Positions 1 to 8,476 of a stretch of 45,076 bases of DNA are shown here, piece after piece. The translations under genes were made by a program, and so were the position numbers. Under the pieces are notes generated by a model, which was not told the origin of the DNA, made no database searches, and was given only the letters and a program-made list of their open reading frames with translations. The first letter of the stretch is position 1. Every line of letters begins with the position of its first letter. Source of the DNA: JANYGM01 sp043764015 (lineage in GTDB: Bacteria; Bacteroidota; Bacteroidia; Cytophagales; Thermonemataceae); contig JAYUKY010000066.1 in NCBI GenBank assembly GCA_043764015.1, positions 1-45,076 of the forward strand. Reading direction: 5' to 3'.

Positions 1-25
1 AAGGCAAAAATGGTTTTATGTATAG

Positions 26-45
26 CGGTGGCGTTCACGCCACCG
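26..45. repeat. Short perfect hairpin near window start
   Basis: Arms CGGTGGCG (26-33) and CGCCACCG (38-45) enclose a TTCA loop. It is much more GC-rich than its surroundings and sits downstream of the minus-strand histidine kinase gene. No T-tract follows on either strand, so it looks more like a REP-type dispersed hairpin than a terminator. The stretch at 92-114 resembles 8417-8437 next to the REP cluster (GTTACTAAATA then ATTTGCAA), which suggests a shared repeat context. Confidence 0.5.
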
Positions 46-153
46 TAGCCTAAAAATCAGTTTTTTGAAATTAGGAACTTATTTGCAACACGTTACTAAA
101 TACATTATTTGCAATGATAAATTACTAATAATTCGTACCTCAAACTTCGTAAC

Positions 154-1395
154 TTAGATAAGGTTGGGCAGAATGATAACTACTTCTGTTCCAATGTTGA
201 TTTCACTTTGTAATGTTACATTCCCTTTTAGTTTTTGTAAACAATTTTTCACAACATACAAACCTACTCCTGACCCTTTTGAAGTAGCATTATGTTTGAA
301 AAACATAGTAAAAACCTTATCCTGCACGTTTTTTTCTATTCCTTGTCCGTTATCAGAAACAATTATTTGCAAATTTTTATTTTCTTGTTGCGTGATTTTA
401 AATAAAATATTTTTCTTAGGAGTTTTATTTGCAAAAGAAATAGCATTATCTATCAAGTTCTGAATAACTGTACGTATCAAATAACGGTCACTTATAAACA
501 ACTCTGATACATTTATTTCCATCTGAAAATCAATATTTTCACGCATAAAATCCTTAGAAAACTGTTGCTTTACCTTTGTAGCAAGCTCATTAAGGTCTAT
601 TTCTGTTACTTCTACATCTAAATATTTAATTTTAGTAACTTCCAACAAAGTAATCAAAATCCTGTTTAATTTTTCAGAATTTTCTGCAATCATACCCAAA
701 TAACGCTGTGCATTCTCGTCTTGTAGCTCCACTTTTGCCAGATTAGAAAGCCCAATAAGTGACGCAATAGGACCACGCAAGTCGTGAGATGCTCTATAAA
801 CAAACGTGTCTAGTTCTTTCACAGACGTATTAAATTGTTCCTCCAAATCTCTATGCTCTGTCATTTCTTTCAACAATTCTTCATAAACTTCCTGTAATTC
901 TTTGGTACGGTCAGAGAGTTGTTGGTCTAGATATTTGCGGTATTCTATTATTTCTGTATTATTTTGAAGGAGTTTTTTTATTTCAAATTGGTATTTTTGT
1001 TGAGAATTGATAGTTGCTAATAATTTTTGTATATTTTCCAAAATAAGCGTATCAGAAACGAATTCTTTATACAAAAAATGATGTGCGCCAAGTTTCAAAC
1101 CTTCTTCTATTTCAGTGTTTTGAGCAGGTGTACCAAGCAGAATAATGCCTACATCAGCAGGGAAAAAGTGCCTTCTAACAGCTTCTACAAAACTTTTTAT
1201 GTCCAAATTAGGCAAACTTAAATTTATCAGGATAATATCAATACTTTCCCAAACAATGGTATTACTTAGCATACCTCGCAAAGTATTCTGATGCAAAAGA
1301 GATATTTTTATTTTATTTTCTTTTACTTTTTCTGATAAAGATAAAAATAGCTTACTATCTTCATCAAGAAACAATATTTTTGGAATATTTGCCAT
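154..1395 (-). CDS. Receiver-histidine kinase fusion with degenerate receiver
   Basis: 413 aa, cytoplasmic, with no membrane segment. Residues 5-125 form a CheY-like receiver: the acidic pair D11/E12 and the Lys of GAHHFLYK (K110) are present, but the residue aligning with the phospho-acceptor Asp is Asn58 in LINLSLP. A coiled coil (about 130-195) leads to a HisKA dimerisation region with the H-box SHDLRGP (His204), then a HATPase_c domain with N-box QNLIDNA, G1 DNGQGI and G2 GSGVGLY. The kinase half looks catalytically complete. I infer a kinase whose N-terminal domain senses by protein contact or is locked in one state rather than being phosphorylated. The phosphotransfer partner is not encoded next to it. 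Start is the ATG at 1395. Confidence 0.9.
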   Translation of the reverse strand: MANIPKILFLDEDSKLFLSLSEKVKENKIKISLLHQNTLRGMLSNTIVWESIDIILINLSLPNLDIKSFVEAVRRHFFPADVGIILLGTPAQNTEIEEGLKLGAHHFLYKEFVSDTLILENIQKLLATINSQQKYQFEIKKLLQNNTEIIEYRKYLDQQLSDRTKELQEVYEELLKEMTEHRDLEEQFNTSVKELDTFVYRASHDLRGPIASLIGLSNLAKVELQDENAQRYLGMIAENSEKLNRILITLLEVTKIKYLDVEVTEIDLNELATKVKQQFSKDFMRENIDFQMEINVSELFISDRYLIRTVIQNLIDNAISFANKTPKKNILFKITQQENKNLQIIVSDNGQGIEKNVQDKVFTMFFKHNATSKGSGVGLYVVKNCLQKLKGNVTLQSEINIGTEVVIILPNLI

Positions 1396-1503
1396 TATTT
1401 TTGGTAGTGATTTTAATTGTCCTTACAAATATAAAAACAATTTCTTATACAATACGTTTTTATTTATAAAACATTGTATTTTCAGTTATTATCTGTCTTA
1501 ACT

Positions 1504-2523
1504 ATGAAAAAATTTCAATATAATCAACTCACGCAAGCACGCACACGCACAGATGCACCAGCAGACAATGCCATAAAAACACTTTTTGCCACGCTTGCGC
1601 CTGCCAAAACCTACGAATGGTTGCAATGGCTCACCACAGAAAATACCAATATTCCTGCTGATTATCAAAATATTAACTACTTTTTTGATAATAATAGCAC
1701 TTTTCCTATTTGGGCAAATTTTGAGAAAATGAAAAAAGCAAGTTTGTTTTTTGAGAAAAACAAAGAAAATATTTTGTTTACGCTTGGTACTTACTCATTA
1801 CCATATTGTTATGCTGCCAAAAATGGTGTAAAAGTGCTTTTCCTTTCTAAAAGATTACAAACAGATGCTAAAAAACGCTTGGAAGAAACCGCTAATTTTC
1901 TTATCAATATTACATCTAAAGACATTTTTTTAGGCGAAATTAAACCAATTATTTCAGAAAACCAATCAGAAAATCAACTAAACGAAAATATTTCAAAAGG
2001 TGCATTTTTATGCCTCAAAACTAGGCTTTTGCACGCTTCTATTCGTCATTTTGTAGTGAATAAAACGGTTTGGAACGCTCCAGAATGGGGAGAACCTATC
2101 AACCAAGAAGATATGGCAGGCACTAATTTGTCGTTTTCTTATATCATTTTACAAGGACTGAAAAAAATGAATATTCCTTTTACTGATGAAGAGGCTGAAA
2201 ATTATTTACATCTTTGGAACGTAATTGGTTATTTTTTGGGTGTTGAAGAGCCGTTTTTGCCTGATACTATGAAAGAATCTTTTTGGTTAGACAAACTTAT
2301 TGCAGAAAGACAGTTTGCGCCAAGTGAGGAAGGAAAAACACTTACAAAGGCATTGCTTGCGGTTTTTGAGGAAAGCGTAAGTAGTTTTTATAACAAAACG
2401 GCTATTGCACAAATGCGGTTTCTGTTGGGTGATAAAATTGCAGATATGATTGATGTACCAAAATCTACGCTTTTTAGTGGTATTTTAGCTGGTTTGAGAA
2501 CAAAAAATTTATTTTCAAACTAA
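1504..2523 (+). CDS. Oxygenase of the MpaB / latex-clearing protein family (DUF2236)
   Basis: 339 aa from the ATG at 1504; a TTG 30 bases upstream extends the frame but looks less likely. The mid-protein pattern RLLHASIRH, followed by W..PEWG.PINQEDMAGT and later LHLWNVIGYFLGV, is characteristic of the DUF2236 family, which includes fungal MpaB and bacterial rubber oxygenase Lcp. In Lcp a His in the corresponding HA..R segment binds haem b. There is no signal peptide, so the enzyme should be cytoplasmic, unlike secreted Lcp. The substrate cannot be read from the sequence. It stands alone, divergent from the kinase gene and convergent with the two small genes downstream. Confidence 0.8.
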   Translation: MKKFQYNQLTQARTRTDAPADNAIKTLFATLAPAKTYEWLQWLTTENTNIPADYQNINYFFDNNSTFPIWANFEKMKKASLFFEKNKENILFTLGTYSLPYCYAAKNGVKVLFLSKRLQTDAKKRLEETANFLINITSKDIFLGEIKPIISENQSENQLNENISKGAFLCLKTRLLHASIRHFVVNKTVWNAPEWGEPINQEDMAGTNLSFSYIILQGLKKMNIPFTDEEAENYLHLWNVIGYFLGVEEPFLPDTMKESFWLDKLIAERQFAPSEEGKTLTKALLAVFEESVSSFYNKTAIAQMRFLLGDKIADMIDVPKSTLFSGILAGLRTKNLFSN

Positions 2524-2525
2524 AA

Positions 2526-2558
2526 AAACTTTCCAAAGTTTGAGTTTTTAGAAAGTTT
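2526..2558 (+). terminator. Weak hairpin after the oxygenase gene
   Basis: AAACTTTC (2526-2533) pairs with GAAAGTTT (2551-2558) a few bases after the stop codon at 2523. The stem is short and the loop long, so it is only a tentative terminator for the convergent gene ends here. Confidence 0.35.
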
Positions 2559-2586
2559 AATAATATTTTGAGGTTTTTATAGAAAA

Positions 2587-2808
2587 TTAGGTTAAAACCG
2601 CTACTTCTATTTGGTACATTTCAGAAATAGTTTGCTTGACAAGTGCCACAGAATCTGGTGCGAGTACAACACTTGCGTTTGGATTTTCCAAATCTGTAAG
2701 GCTTAAACCTTTTTCACGAAAATGCGCAAAAATCTTCATTGTAACTCTCTGCCAAGCTACCGGTGTAATATTTTCATCACACCATTGTTTTATTATAAGT
2801 GCTTGCAT
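2587..2808 (-). CDS. Small uncharacterised protein, paralogue of the next gene upstream
   Basis: 73 aa, no signal peptide or membrane segment. It shares the pattern K.WCDENI....WQRV.MK...FF/HFREKG.S.T...NPN with the 79-aa protein at 2850-3089, including a single Cys in WCDENI. The two genes are tandem on the same strand with only about 40 bases between them, so they are probably a recent duplication and one transcription unit. I do not recognise the family. Shared Trp, Cys and Arg positions argue for a real folded domain rather than a chance reading frame. Confidence 0.65.
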   Translation of the reverse strand: MQALIIKQWCDENITPVAWQRVTMKIFAHFREKGLSLTDLENPNASVVLAPDSVALVKQTISEMYQIEVAVLT

Positions 2809-2849
2809 AAATTTATTTTTTAATTATTATTACTGTTTTTGTATGCTTT

Positions 2850-3089
2850 TTATTTATACACAACTTCCCCATAAGGAAGTTCAATCTCGTACACAGCCAT
2901 AATAGAAGTATAAACCAACTCAAAACTCTCTTCATCTAAAAAGGTATTTTCGTTTGGGCTGTTTATTTCAGTTATAGAAAAGCCTTTTTCCTTAAAAAAG
3001 TTGAGGTTTTTCATAGCAACTCTTTGCCAAGAGGCTGAACTAATGTTTTCGTCACACCAGTTTTTTATTTTGAGCGCATTATATTTCAT
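2850..3089 (-). CDS. Small uncharacterised protein, first of a tandem paralogous pair
   Basis: 79 aa starting at the ATG at 3089; the frame also extends eight codons to a TTG at 3113. The motif KNWCDENISSASWQRVAMK matches IKQWCDENITPVAWQRVTMK in the downstream paralogue, while the C-terminal halves (acidic, with an ELVYTSIMAVYEIEL-type helix/strand) are more divergent. It is likely cotranscribed with the paralogue. The roughly 220 bases between it and the DUF4249 gene hold only AT-rich sequence. Confidence 0.65.
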   Translation of the reverse strand: MKYNALKIKNWCDENISSASWQRVAMKNLNFFKEKGFSITEINSPNENTFLDEESFELVYTSIMAVYEIELPYGEVVYK

Positions 3090-3316
3090 ATATTTATTAT
3101 TTTGTTTTGACAAATATACAGAAAAAATTATTACCTACAAATATTTAAGTGATTATTTTTCAAATACTTACAATATAATTGGATTTTCTCTGTTTATCCG
3201 TTACAAAAGTAATTCTTTTTTCTATCAAATCAAATCATTTGTGCCAATAACTTTATTTTGTCGTTCAATATTTGATAAAAAACGGTGAGTAATTATAAAC
3301 GATGCAAAAACTAATA

Positions 3317-4168
3317 CTACTCAATAATTATATTTCTTTTGTCATAGACAAGCGTTGTAAAAACGCCTATTCCGCCCTGCACGCCTGATGTGATAGAAAC
3401 TGGTTGTGCAAAAGGGTTTCCATTTGCGCCTTGCGAGGCATCTACACTTCTTTTGTAGTCATAATATTGCTGTTCTATGTTGAAAAGGCGCACAAAAACA
3501 GTATCTTTTTTCTTAAATAAATACCTTGTACCAATTGTAACCACATTATTGGTACTAAAAATCCCCACATACGTAAAATCCGTTTCCGTTTTTAGTTTTA
3601 GTGTATCTTCGTTATTGACTTTCCCAATTTGTAGTCTGTGGCGTTGGGTGGCACTTAATTTGTTGTGACGCACCAAAATCAATGCTTTTCTGGCAGTATC
3701 AACTTTGAGTGGGTCAGTGTCAAATTCCCAAGATATTTCATTGATAGGTAATTTTGGCAAAAAGCGTGTTTTTGCAGTGATTTCACGCCCTTTTGTATCT
3801 CTCACAAAAAGAGAATAATCTCCTTTTATGGTGCTATCCACAAGCTCCGCAGAAGTATAATTAAATACTTTATTATTAGAAGTATCAATATTAGGCTTAT
3901 AAATGAGTGTTATTACTTTGTTATTATGGATAATAGAAACGGTTGCCCCTAACACATCTGGCAAACCAAATGCTGTACCATTTGGCGGAGAAAGATAAGG
4001 TACAGTTTCCGTAAGAAGTAACTGATACGGCTTTCCGTGTTCCAAATAACATTCTACCACAAGTTGGTCTTTGCCTTTTGGAAGGTCTATCTCAATAGCT
4101 CTTTCCAAATTGCAAGAAGCTAAAGACAATAATATTAAAATGCTAAGAATTTTTGTTATATTTTTCAT
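3317..4168 (-). CDS. DUF4249-family outer-membrane lipoprotein
   Basis: 283 aa. The N-terminus MKNITKILSILILLSLASC ends in a lipobox (LASC, Cys19), so the mature protein should be a lipoprotein. The following ID.PKGKDQLVVECYLE..KPYQLLLTETVPY is the DUF4249 signature: an N-terminal beta-sandwich and a C-terminal part ending in the typical GGIGVFT segment. The gene lies 43 bases downstream of a TonB-dependent receptor on the same strand, the usual arrangement for this family. It is inferred to work at the outer membrane as the receptor's partner, by analogy with SusD-like and similar accessory lipoproteins. The ligand is unknown. Confidence 0.85.
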   Translation of the reverse strand: MKNITKILSILILLSLASCNLERAIEIDLPKGKDQLVVECYLEHGKPYQLLLTETVPYLSPPNGTAFGLPDVLGATVSIIHNNKVITLIYKPNIDTSNNKVFNYTSAELVDSTIKGDYSLFVRDTKGREITAKTRFLPKLPINEISWEFDTDPLKVDTARKALILVRHNKLSATQRHRLQIGKVNNEDTLKLKTETDFTYVGIFSTNNVVTIGTRYLFKKKDTVFVRLFNIEQQYYDYKRSVDASQGANGNPFAQPVSITSGVQGGIGVFTTLVYDKRNIIIE

Positions 4169-4211
4169 TTAAAAATTATATTTTTTGAGGTCTTTCTAAA
4201 AAAAAAAATCT

Positions 4212-6539
4212 CTAAAACCTAAAATTATAGGTTATAGAAGGAATAATAGGAAATAATGCCACTTGTTTTGCCACACGTCTAAGCGCAGTTGGAGGTAAAT
4301 CAACACCATTATTATCTTGCGTAACTGTTTCAATATAAACGAAGTACGCATTTCTTCTATTATAAACATTATAAACACTAAAAGTCCAATCAGACTCACC
4401 CCATCTGTGTTTTCTTTTTCTGATAAGATTCAGGTCTGCCCTATGATAGGCAGGAAGACGAAAATTACTTCTTTCCTGCACACCACCCGCAACAAACCCC
4501 GCTCCCGTAACGTCTTGTAAGACAAACAAATCCGTAGGAATTGAAGTGGCATTTCCTGTACGATAAACGAAATTAGCAGAAAATGTCCATTTGTCATTGA
4601 GAGCATAAGCCGCAACTATTGACAAGTCGTGGCGACTATCATATTTAGGATAAAATGTTTTTCCTCCGTTGATAGGACCATTTCCGTTGCTACTGTCAGC
4701 AAATTGGCGTTTTGTCCACGAAATAGTATAACCAATCCAACCAGTTAGTTTCCCAGATTTTTTTTCTAGATAAATTTCATTTCCATAACCCCAGCCACGC
4801 CCAAAAACAAACTCTTTTTCTAAATTATCATTGGCAAAAAGTTGCGCACCGTCTTTTAAATCAACTTGGTTAGCTAATTTTTTGTAATAAATTTCGTTTG
4901 AAAGTAAATATTTTCCTTCTTTGCCCAAAAGAAAACTTGCCCCAGCAGCGACTTGTTGCGACATTTGCGGCTTGAAATTGCCAGTTGTTGGATACCAAAT
5001 ATCAGTGGGCAAACTCGCCCCAGAATTAGAAACCAAGTTCAAATATTGGTACATTTGTGAGGCACTCGCTTTGAGAGAGATTTTTTCATTGACTTTGTAG
5101 CGTGCCGCAATACGTGGCTCAAGTCCGCCATACCATTTGCCATTTTGCGTAAAACCAGACAAACGCAAGCCTGCATTAAATTTCCATTGTGCATTTAGGT
5201 CGTATTCGTCATTGACATAAACACCATATTCTGTAGCATCAAGCCCTTTTCCTGCCTGAAAATCAATTTTACCATCATTACTTGTAAAACTTGTACGCCC
5301 TATTTCAAATAAATGCTGAGTAGCTTGTACACCAAAACGTAGGTTATTTTTGTTGTTGATAGCATAATCAAAATCAACTTTTGCGTTATAATCTTTCACA
5401 CCAGAACCAATAGAAAAATTAAATTGCCCAAAAGAATTATTTATTTTGTATTTATAATCTGAATAAATTAAAGAAACATTCATAAAAAGTTTAGGGCTAA
5501 TGGTTCTGTTCCAACGGAAAGTACCTGTTGCATTGCCCCAATCAAAGTCAAATTTGAAGGTTCTATTAGAAAAATTAAAGACATCACGCCCAAAATAACC
5601 ACTCACAAAAATTCTATCACGTTTGCCTACCACAAAATTCATTTTGAGGTTCATATCATAAAAATAATAGTCAGGAATAGGATTTATGTTAGGTTTTCCT
5701 TCATTTTTTTTATTGATTTGACGAGTAAAAATATCAAAATAAGTGCGGCGTGCAGAGAAAATAAAAGAAGATTTATCTTTTTGGATAGGTGCTTCTACCG
5801 TTAGGCGTGAAGAAATAAGCCCAATTCCACCAGAAACAGAAAGTTTTTTATTGTTTCCTTCTTTGAGTTTTACATCAAGCACAGACGACAATCTGCCGCC
5901 ATATTGCGCAGGAAAATCACCCTTATACAAATCAACATTTTTTACTGCATCAGCATTGAAAATACTGAAAAACCCAAACAAATGCGAGGCATTATAAACC
6001 ACTGCTTCGTCTAGAAGCACCAGATTTTGGTCTGCACCACCGCCACGCACATACAAGCCTGACGAGCCTTCACTGCCAGATTTTACGCCAGGTTTTAGCT
6101 GCAAAATTTTAATTAAATCCACTTCTCCAAAAATCACAGGAACAGTCTTAATTTCTTGCGCACTAAGCGTTACGGTACTCATTTGCGTATTTTCAAGTTC
6201 CTGTTTGAACTTGTCAGCCACCACTTCCGCAGCTTCCAATTCCTCATCAGAAAGCTGAATATCAACGACAACATTTTGGGTAAGATTTATTTCTTTTGTA
6301 ATTGATTTAAAACCCACAAAAGAATAAGTAATTTTGAGATTTCCCGCAGGCAAAGAAAGCGCATAATAGCCATAACCATTGGTTAAAACACCTATTTTGG
6401 TATTTTCGTCTTGTGCGGTTGCACCTTGCAAATCTTCTCCGTTGCTGGCATCTTTGATATAACCACTTATGGTAAATTTTTGTTGTGAAAAAACATTTAG
6501 AGAATTAAAAGACAATAAAAGACAAAGAATAAAGCGCAT
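4212..6539 (-). CDS. TonB-dependent outer-membrane receptor with carboxypeptidase-like N-terminal domain
   Basis: 775 aa. A signal peptide (MRFILCLLLSFNSLNVFSQ) is followed by a carboxypeptidase-regulatory-like beta-sandwich (about 22-105; ISGYIKDASNGEDLQGA, GYYALSLPAG). The plug domain (about 115-245) has IKILQLKPGVKSG and LYVRGGGADQNLVLLDEA. The rest is a beta-barrel rich in alternating aromatics, ending in NFRF with the C-terminal aromatic expected for BAM recognition. It imports a ligand using TonB/ExbBD energy. The DUF4249 lipoprotein follows in the same operon. The ligand cannot be told; the absence of a SusD homologue argues against a classical glycan locus. A heptamer-type repeat array lies just upstream of the start. 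Confidence 0.92.
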   Translation of the reverse strand: MRFILCLLLSFNSLNVFSQQKFTISGYIKDASNGEDLQGATAQDENTKIGVLTNGYGYYALSLPAGNLKITYSFVGFKSITKEINLTQNVVVDIQLSDEELEAAEVVADKFKQELENTQMSTVTLSAQEIKTVPVIFGEVDLIKILQLKPGVKSGSEGSSGLYVRGGGADQNLVLLDEAVVYNASHLFGFFSIFNADAVKNVDLYKGDFPAQYGGRLSSVLDVKLKEGNNKKLSVSGGIGLISSRLTVEAPIQKDKSSFIFSARRTYFDIFTRQINKKNEGKPNINPIPDYYFYDMNLKMNFVVGKRDRIFVSGYFGRDVFNFSNRTFKFDFDWGNATGTFRWNRTISPKLFMNVSLIYSDYKYKINNSFGQFNFSIGSGVKDYNAKVDFDYAINNKNNLRFGVQATQHLFEIGRTSFTSNDGKIDFQAGKGLDATEYGVYVNDEYDLNAQWKFNAGLRLSGFTQNGKWYGGLEPRIAARYKVNEKISLKASASQMYQYLNLVSNSGASLPTDIWYPTTGNFKPQMSQQVAAGASFLLGKEGKYLLSNEIYYKKLANQVDLKDGAQLFANDNLEKEFVFGRGWGYGNEIYLEKKSGKLTGWIGYTISWTKRQFADSSNGNGPINGGKTFYPKYDSRHDLSIVAAYALNDKWTFSANFVYRTGNATSIPTDLFVLQDVTGAGFVAGGVQERSNFRLPAYHRADLNLIRKRKHRWGESDWTFSVYNVYNRRNAYFVYIETVTQDNNGVDLPPTALRRVAKQVALFPIIPSITYNFRF

Positions 6540-6545
6540 AATGTA

Positions 6546-6585
6546 ATTTTAAATTGTAAATTTTGAATTGTGAATGAATACAATT
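6546..6585. repeat. Heptamer-type AT repeat with GAATGAATACAA module
   Basis: Intergenic copy of the dispersed family: units related to AATTGTGA lead into GAATGAATACAA. It lies immediately upstream of the TonB receptor start, so it could fall within its promoter or leader. Related copies lie near 10578, 11633, 15726, 18981, 28646 and 40936. Confidence 0.55.
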
Positions 6586-6737
6586 ATTAAGATTTTAACT
6601 ACATTATAACGCAAAAAAAGCCTTTTCGTTATAAAATACCAATATTATTTTCTCTTAATTTTCATTTGGTTTTCATTTGATTGTAGAAAAGCAACAAAAA
6701 AAATGCCAAAATAAATTATTTTGACACTTTTTTTAAT

Positions 6738-7133
6738 TTATAAGGGTTTTTTAAATCCATTTGGAAACATAATTGTCAGCAAGGCAAAAATTAAGAGGAA
6801 ATTAAATTCTACACCATTTGTGCCACCGCCTACCACAAACCACCCTTCTTTGCCGTGAATGAGGATAATTCCCATTATCAACACCAAAATACTGATAGCA
6901 GAGGTGATTTTTACATATTTATCAGTCAGCAAACTGACCACATTTGTCAAATGGGATAATTTGATAGCCCACGCAATAGGCACTCCCAAAGGCGCAAGAC
7001 CAAGCCCCCATTCGTTGAGTGCTTGCCCAAAACCGTTTATTCCACCATTAAACATTCCGCCCATACCGTGAATAATAAGGATAACAGATACTGCCAAACG
7101 CAGCAGAAAGGTATTATTAGATATGATATTCAT
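6738..7133 (-). CDS. DoxX-family membrane protein
   Basis: 131 aa with about four hydrophobic helices. LRLAVSVILIIHGMGGMFNG, a downstream G....LAPLGVPIAWAIKLSHL segment and a C-terminal FLLIFALLTIMFPNG helix fit the DoxX family of small inner-membrane proteins. Some members are linked to quinol oxidation, thiol or redox stress; the role of this one is undetermined. It lies between folA and the TonB receptor on the same strand, about 200 bases from the receptor, and is probably transcribed separately. Confidence 0.8.
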   Translation of the reverse strand: MNIISNNTFLLRLAVSVILIIHGMGGMFNGGINGFGQALNEWGLGLAPLGVPIAWAIKLSHLTNVVSLLTDKYVKITSAISILVLIMGIILIHGKEGWFVVGGGTNGVEFNFLLIFALLTIMFPNGFKKPL

Positions 7134-7250
7134 TTTGATTTGGGCTTAGAAATTATTTAATGAATTTAATTGAGCGTTATTTATTGACAAAAGTACGCTA
7201 AATATGTTTCATTTTCATTAACTTTGGTTAAGAAATAAAGATATTTTTGT

Positions 7251-7790
7251 TTATTCTTTGATTTTCTCCAAAACAATTATATCAAAATCAAACTCGTTTT
7301 TTTCATTCTTTAAAAATGAAATTTTGCTAATTTCTGTATATTTTTCAAGATTTATTTCAGGAAAAAAAGTGTCGCCTTGTGTATATGTATGTACACGAGT
7401 GAGATAAATAACATCTATTAAATTATTTTCTAGACTTTGCTTATAAATTTCGCCTCCTCCAATAACAAAAACTTCATTTTGGGCGTTATTCTGGGCGTAT
7501 TCTTTCGCTAAGGAAATAGCATTTCCCAAAGAATTGGTAAATTGACTATTTTCTATTTCTCCAAAACCTGCTGAATTATTCCTAGAAATAATAATATGTT
7601 GTCGTTTTGGGAGTGGTTTGGGGAAGGTTTGAAAGGTTTTGCGCCCCATAATAATAGCGTGATGCAGGGTTTTTTCCTTAAAATTCTTCAAATCATCAGA
7701 AAGTCGCCAAGGCAGGTTTTGTTCTTTGCCAATTATATTGTTTTCACTTACAGCTACAATAATAGCGGTTTTTATGGTGTTTTGCATCAT
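7251..7790 (-). CDS. folA: Dihydrofolate reductase
   Basis: 179 aa from the ATG at 7790 (a second ATG follows at 7787). The frame runs open for 50 more codons upstream, but that part crosses a hairpin and lacks family similarity. Motifs are AIIVAVSENNIIGKEQNLPWRLSDDLKNFK (active-site Trp and Asp), IIMGRKTF (NADPH binding), IIISRN and VFVIGGGEIYKQ. These match the catalytic core of FolA, which reduces dihydrofolate to tetrahydrofolate with NADPH. The partner thymidylate synthase gene is not in the window. The usual length of about 160-180 aa fits. Confidence 0.93.
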   Translation of the reverse strand: MMQNTIKTAIIVAVSENNIIGKEQNLPWRLSDDLKNFKEKTLHHAIIMGRKTFQTFPKPLPKRQHIIISRNNSAGFGEIENSQFTNSLGNAISLAKEYAQNNAQNEVFVIGGGEIYKQSLENNLIDVIYLTRVHTYTQGDTFFPEINLEKYTEISKISFLKNEKNEFDFDIIVLEKIKE

Positions 7791-7832
7791 ATTCAAATGT
7801 TTTTTTGCAAATATGCAAAAAAAATATGACAA

Positions 7833-7863
7833 AAAAAAGCTATCCAATTTGGGTAGCTTTTTT
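7833..7863. terminator. Terminator-like hairpin upstream of folA
   Basis: AAAAAAGCTATCC (7833-7845) and GGGTAGCTTTTTT (7851-7863) form an A/T-flanked stem with one G-U pair and a 5-base loop, the form of a bidirectional intrinsic terminator. No gene I can identify ends here on either strand. It may insulate folA or be a remnant of a lost neighbour. Confidence 0.5.
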
Positions 7864-8160
7864 GATTTTAAAGAATGCTCCAGTTTTACTATGTCCATTA
7901 TTTTTTTGAGTTGTGTATTTATGAATAAAAACATATTCACTCATAATTAATAATTTAAAATTCATAACTAACCTTACACACAACAATTTTTCATATATTA
8001 TTACGTTTAAATTAAATCAATGAGTTTTTATAAATTAAGAAAAATAAAAATACGCTTGATTTTAAATCCCTCCAACTATTTTTAGTATCTAAAAAATAAA
8101 AACACATTTATTTTGATAATTATGGTACTTTTGTTATCTTGGTACTGAGGTTAATAAATT

Positions 8161-8386
8161 ATACTATGAACGGGAAGGATTTCGGAAAATGTATTACAGT
8201 CCAGCGGACTGATATATTTATAGAAAAAACATGTAAAAAATGTATTTCGCTCCAGCGGAGCGTCATATTTATAAATATTGCGCTCCGCTGGAGCGAAATA
8301 CCAATACAACAATGTTTCTATAAATATGCCGTTCCGCTGGAACTAATACAAAATCTGTTTTCCGAAATCCTTCCCGTTTACAGTAT
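8161..8386. repeat. REP-like cluster: four small hairpins nested in a 226-bp palindrome
   Basis: The outer arms at 8169-8189 and 8358-8378 are perfect 21-base inverted repeats, with partial pairing further out (ATACT at 8161, AGTAT at 8386). Inside are four small palindromes: CAGTCC-AGC-GGACTG (8197-8211), CGCTCC-AGC-GGAGCG, CGCTCC-GCT-GGAGCG and GTTCC-GCT-GGAAC. Each is flanked by an ATATTTATA-type motif. The loops are constant (AGC, or GCT in the reversed pair) while the stems change in compensated fashion. This is the structure of a BIME-like assembly of REP elements. It lies between divergent folA and the propeller gene and carries no gene. Confidence 0.85.
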
Positions 8387-8476
8387 AGCTAGAAATAACA
8401 GTACGTTGCGTAACTTCAGTTACTAAATAATTTGCAACGAAACTTTTACAGCAACAAAAAATTGGCATTGTCTAAT

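Noticed and set aside
7791..7940. N-terminal extension of dihydrofolate reductase
   Set aside because: The frame is open but crosses a terminator-like hairpin and does not resemble FolA; the family start is MMQNTIKTAIIVAVS.
8101..8133. TACTTTTG at 8126-8133 as a promoter for the propeller gene
   Set aside because: The -7 match is good, but the nearest TTTG upstream is only 10 bases away and none sits at the usual 19.
8139..8426. 95-codon open frame across the REP cluster
   Set aside because: It is generated by the palindromic repeats themselves (repeated CISLQRS-type peptides from the hairpins), has no homologue-like features and overlaps only repeat DNA.
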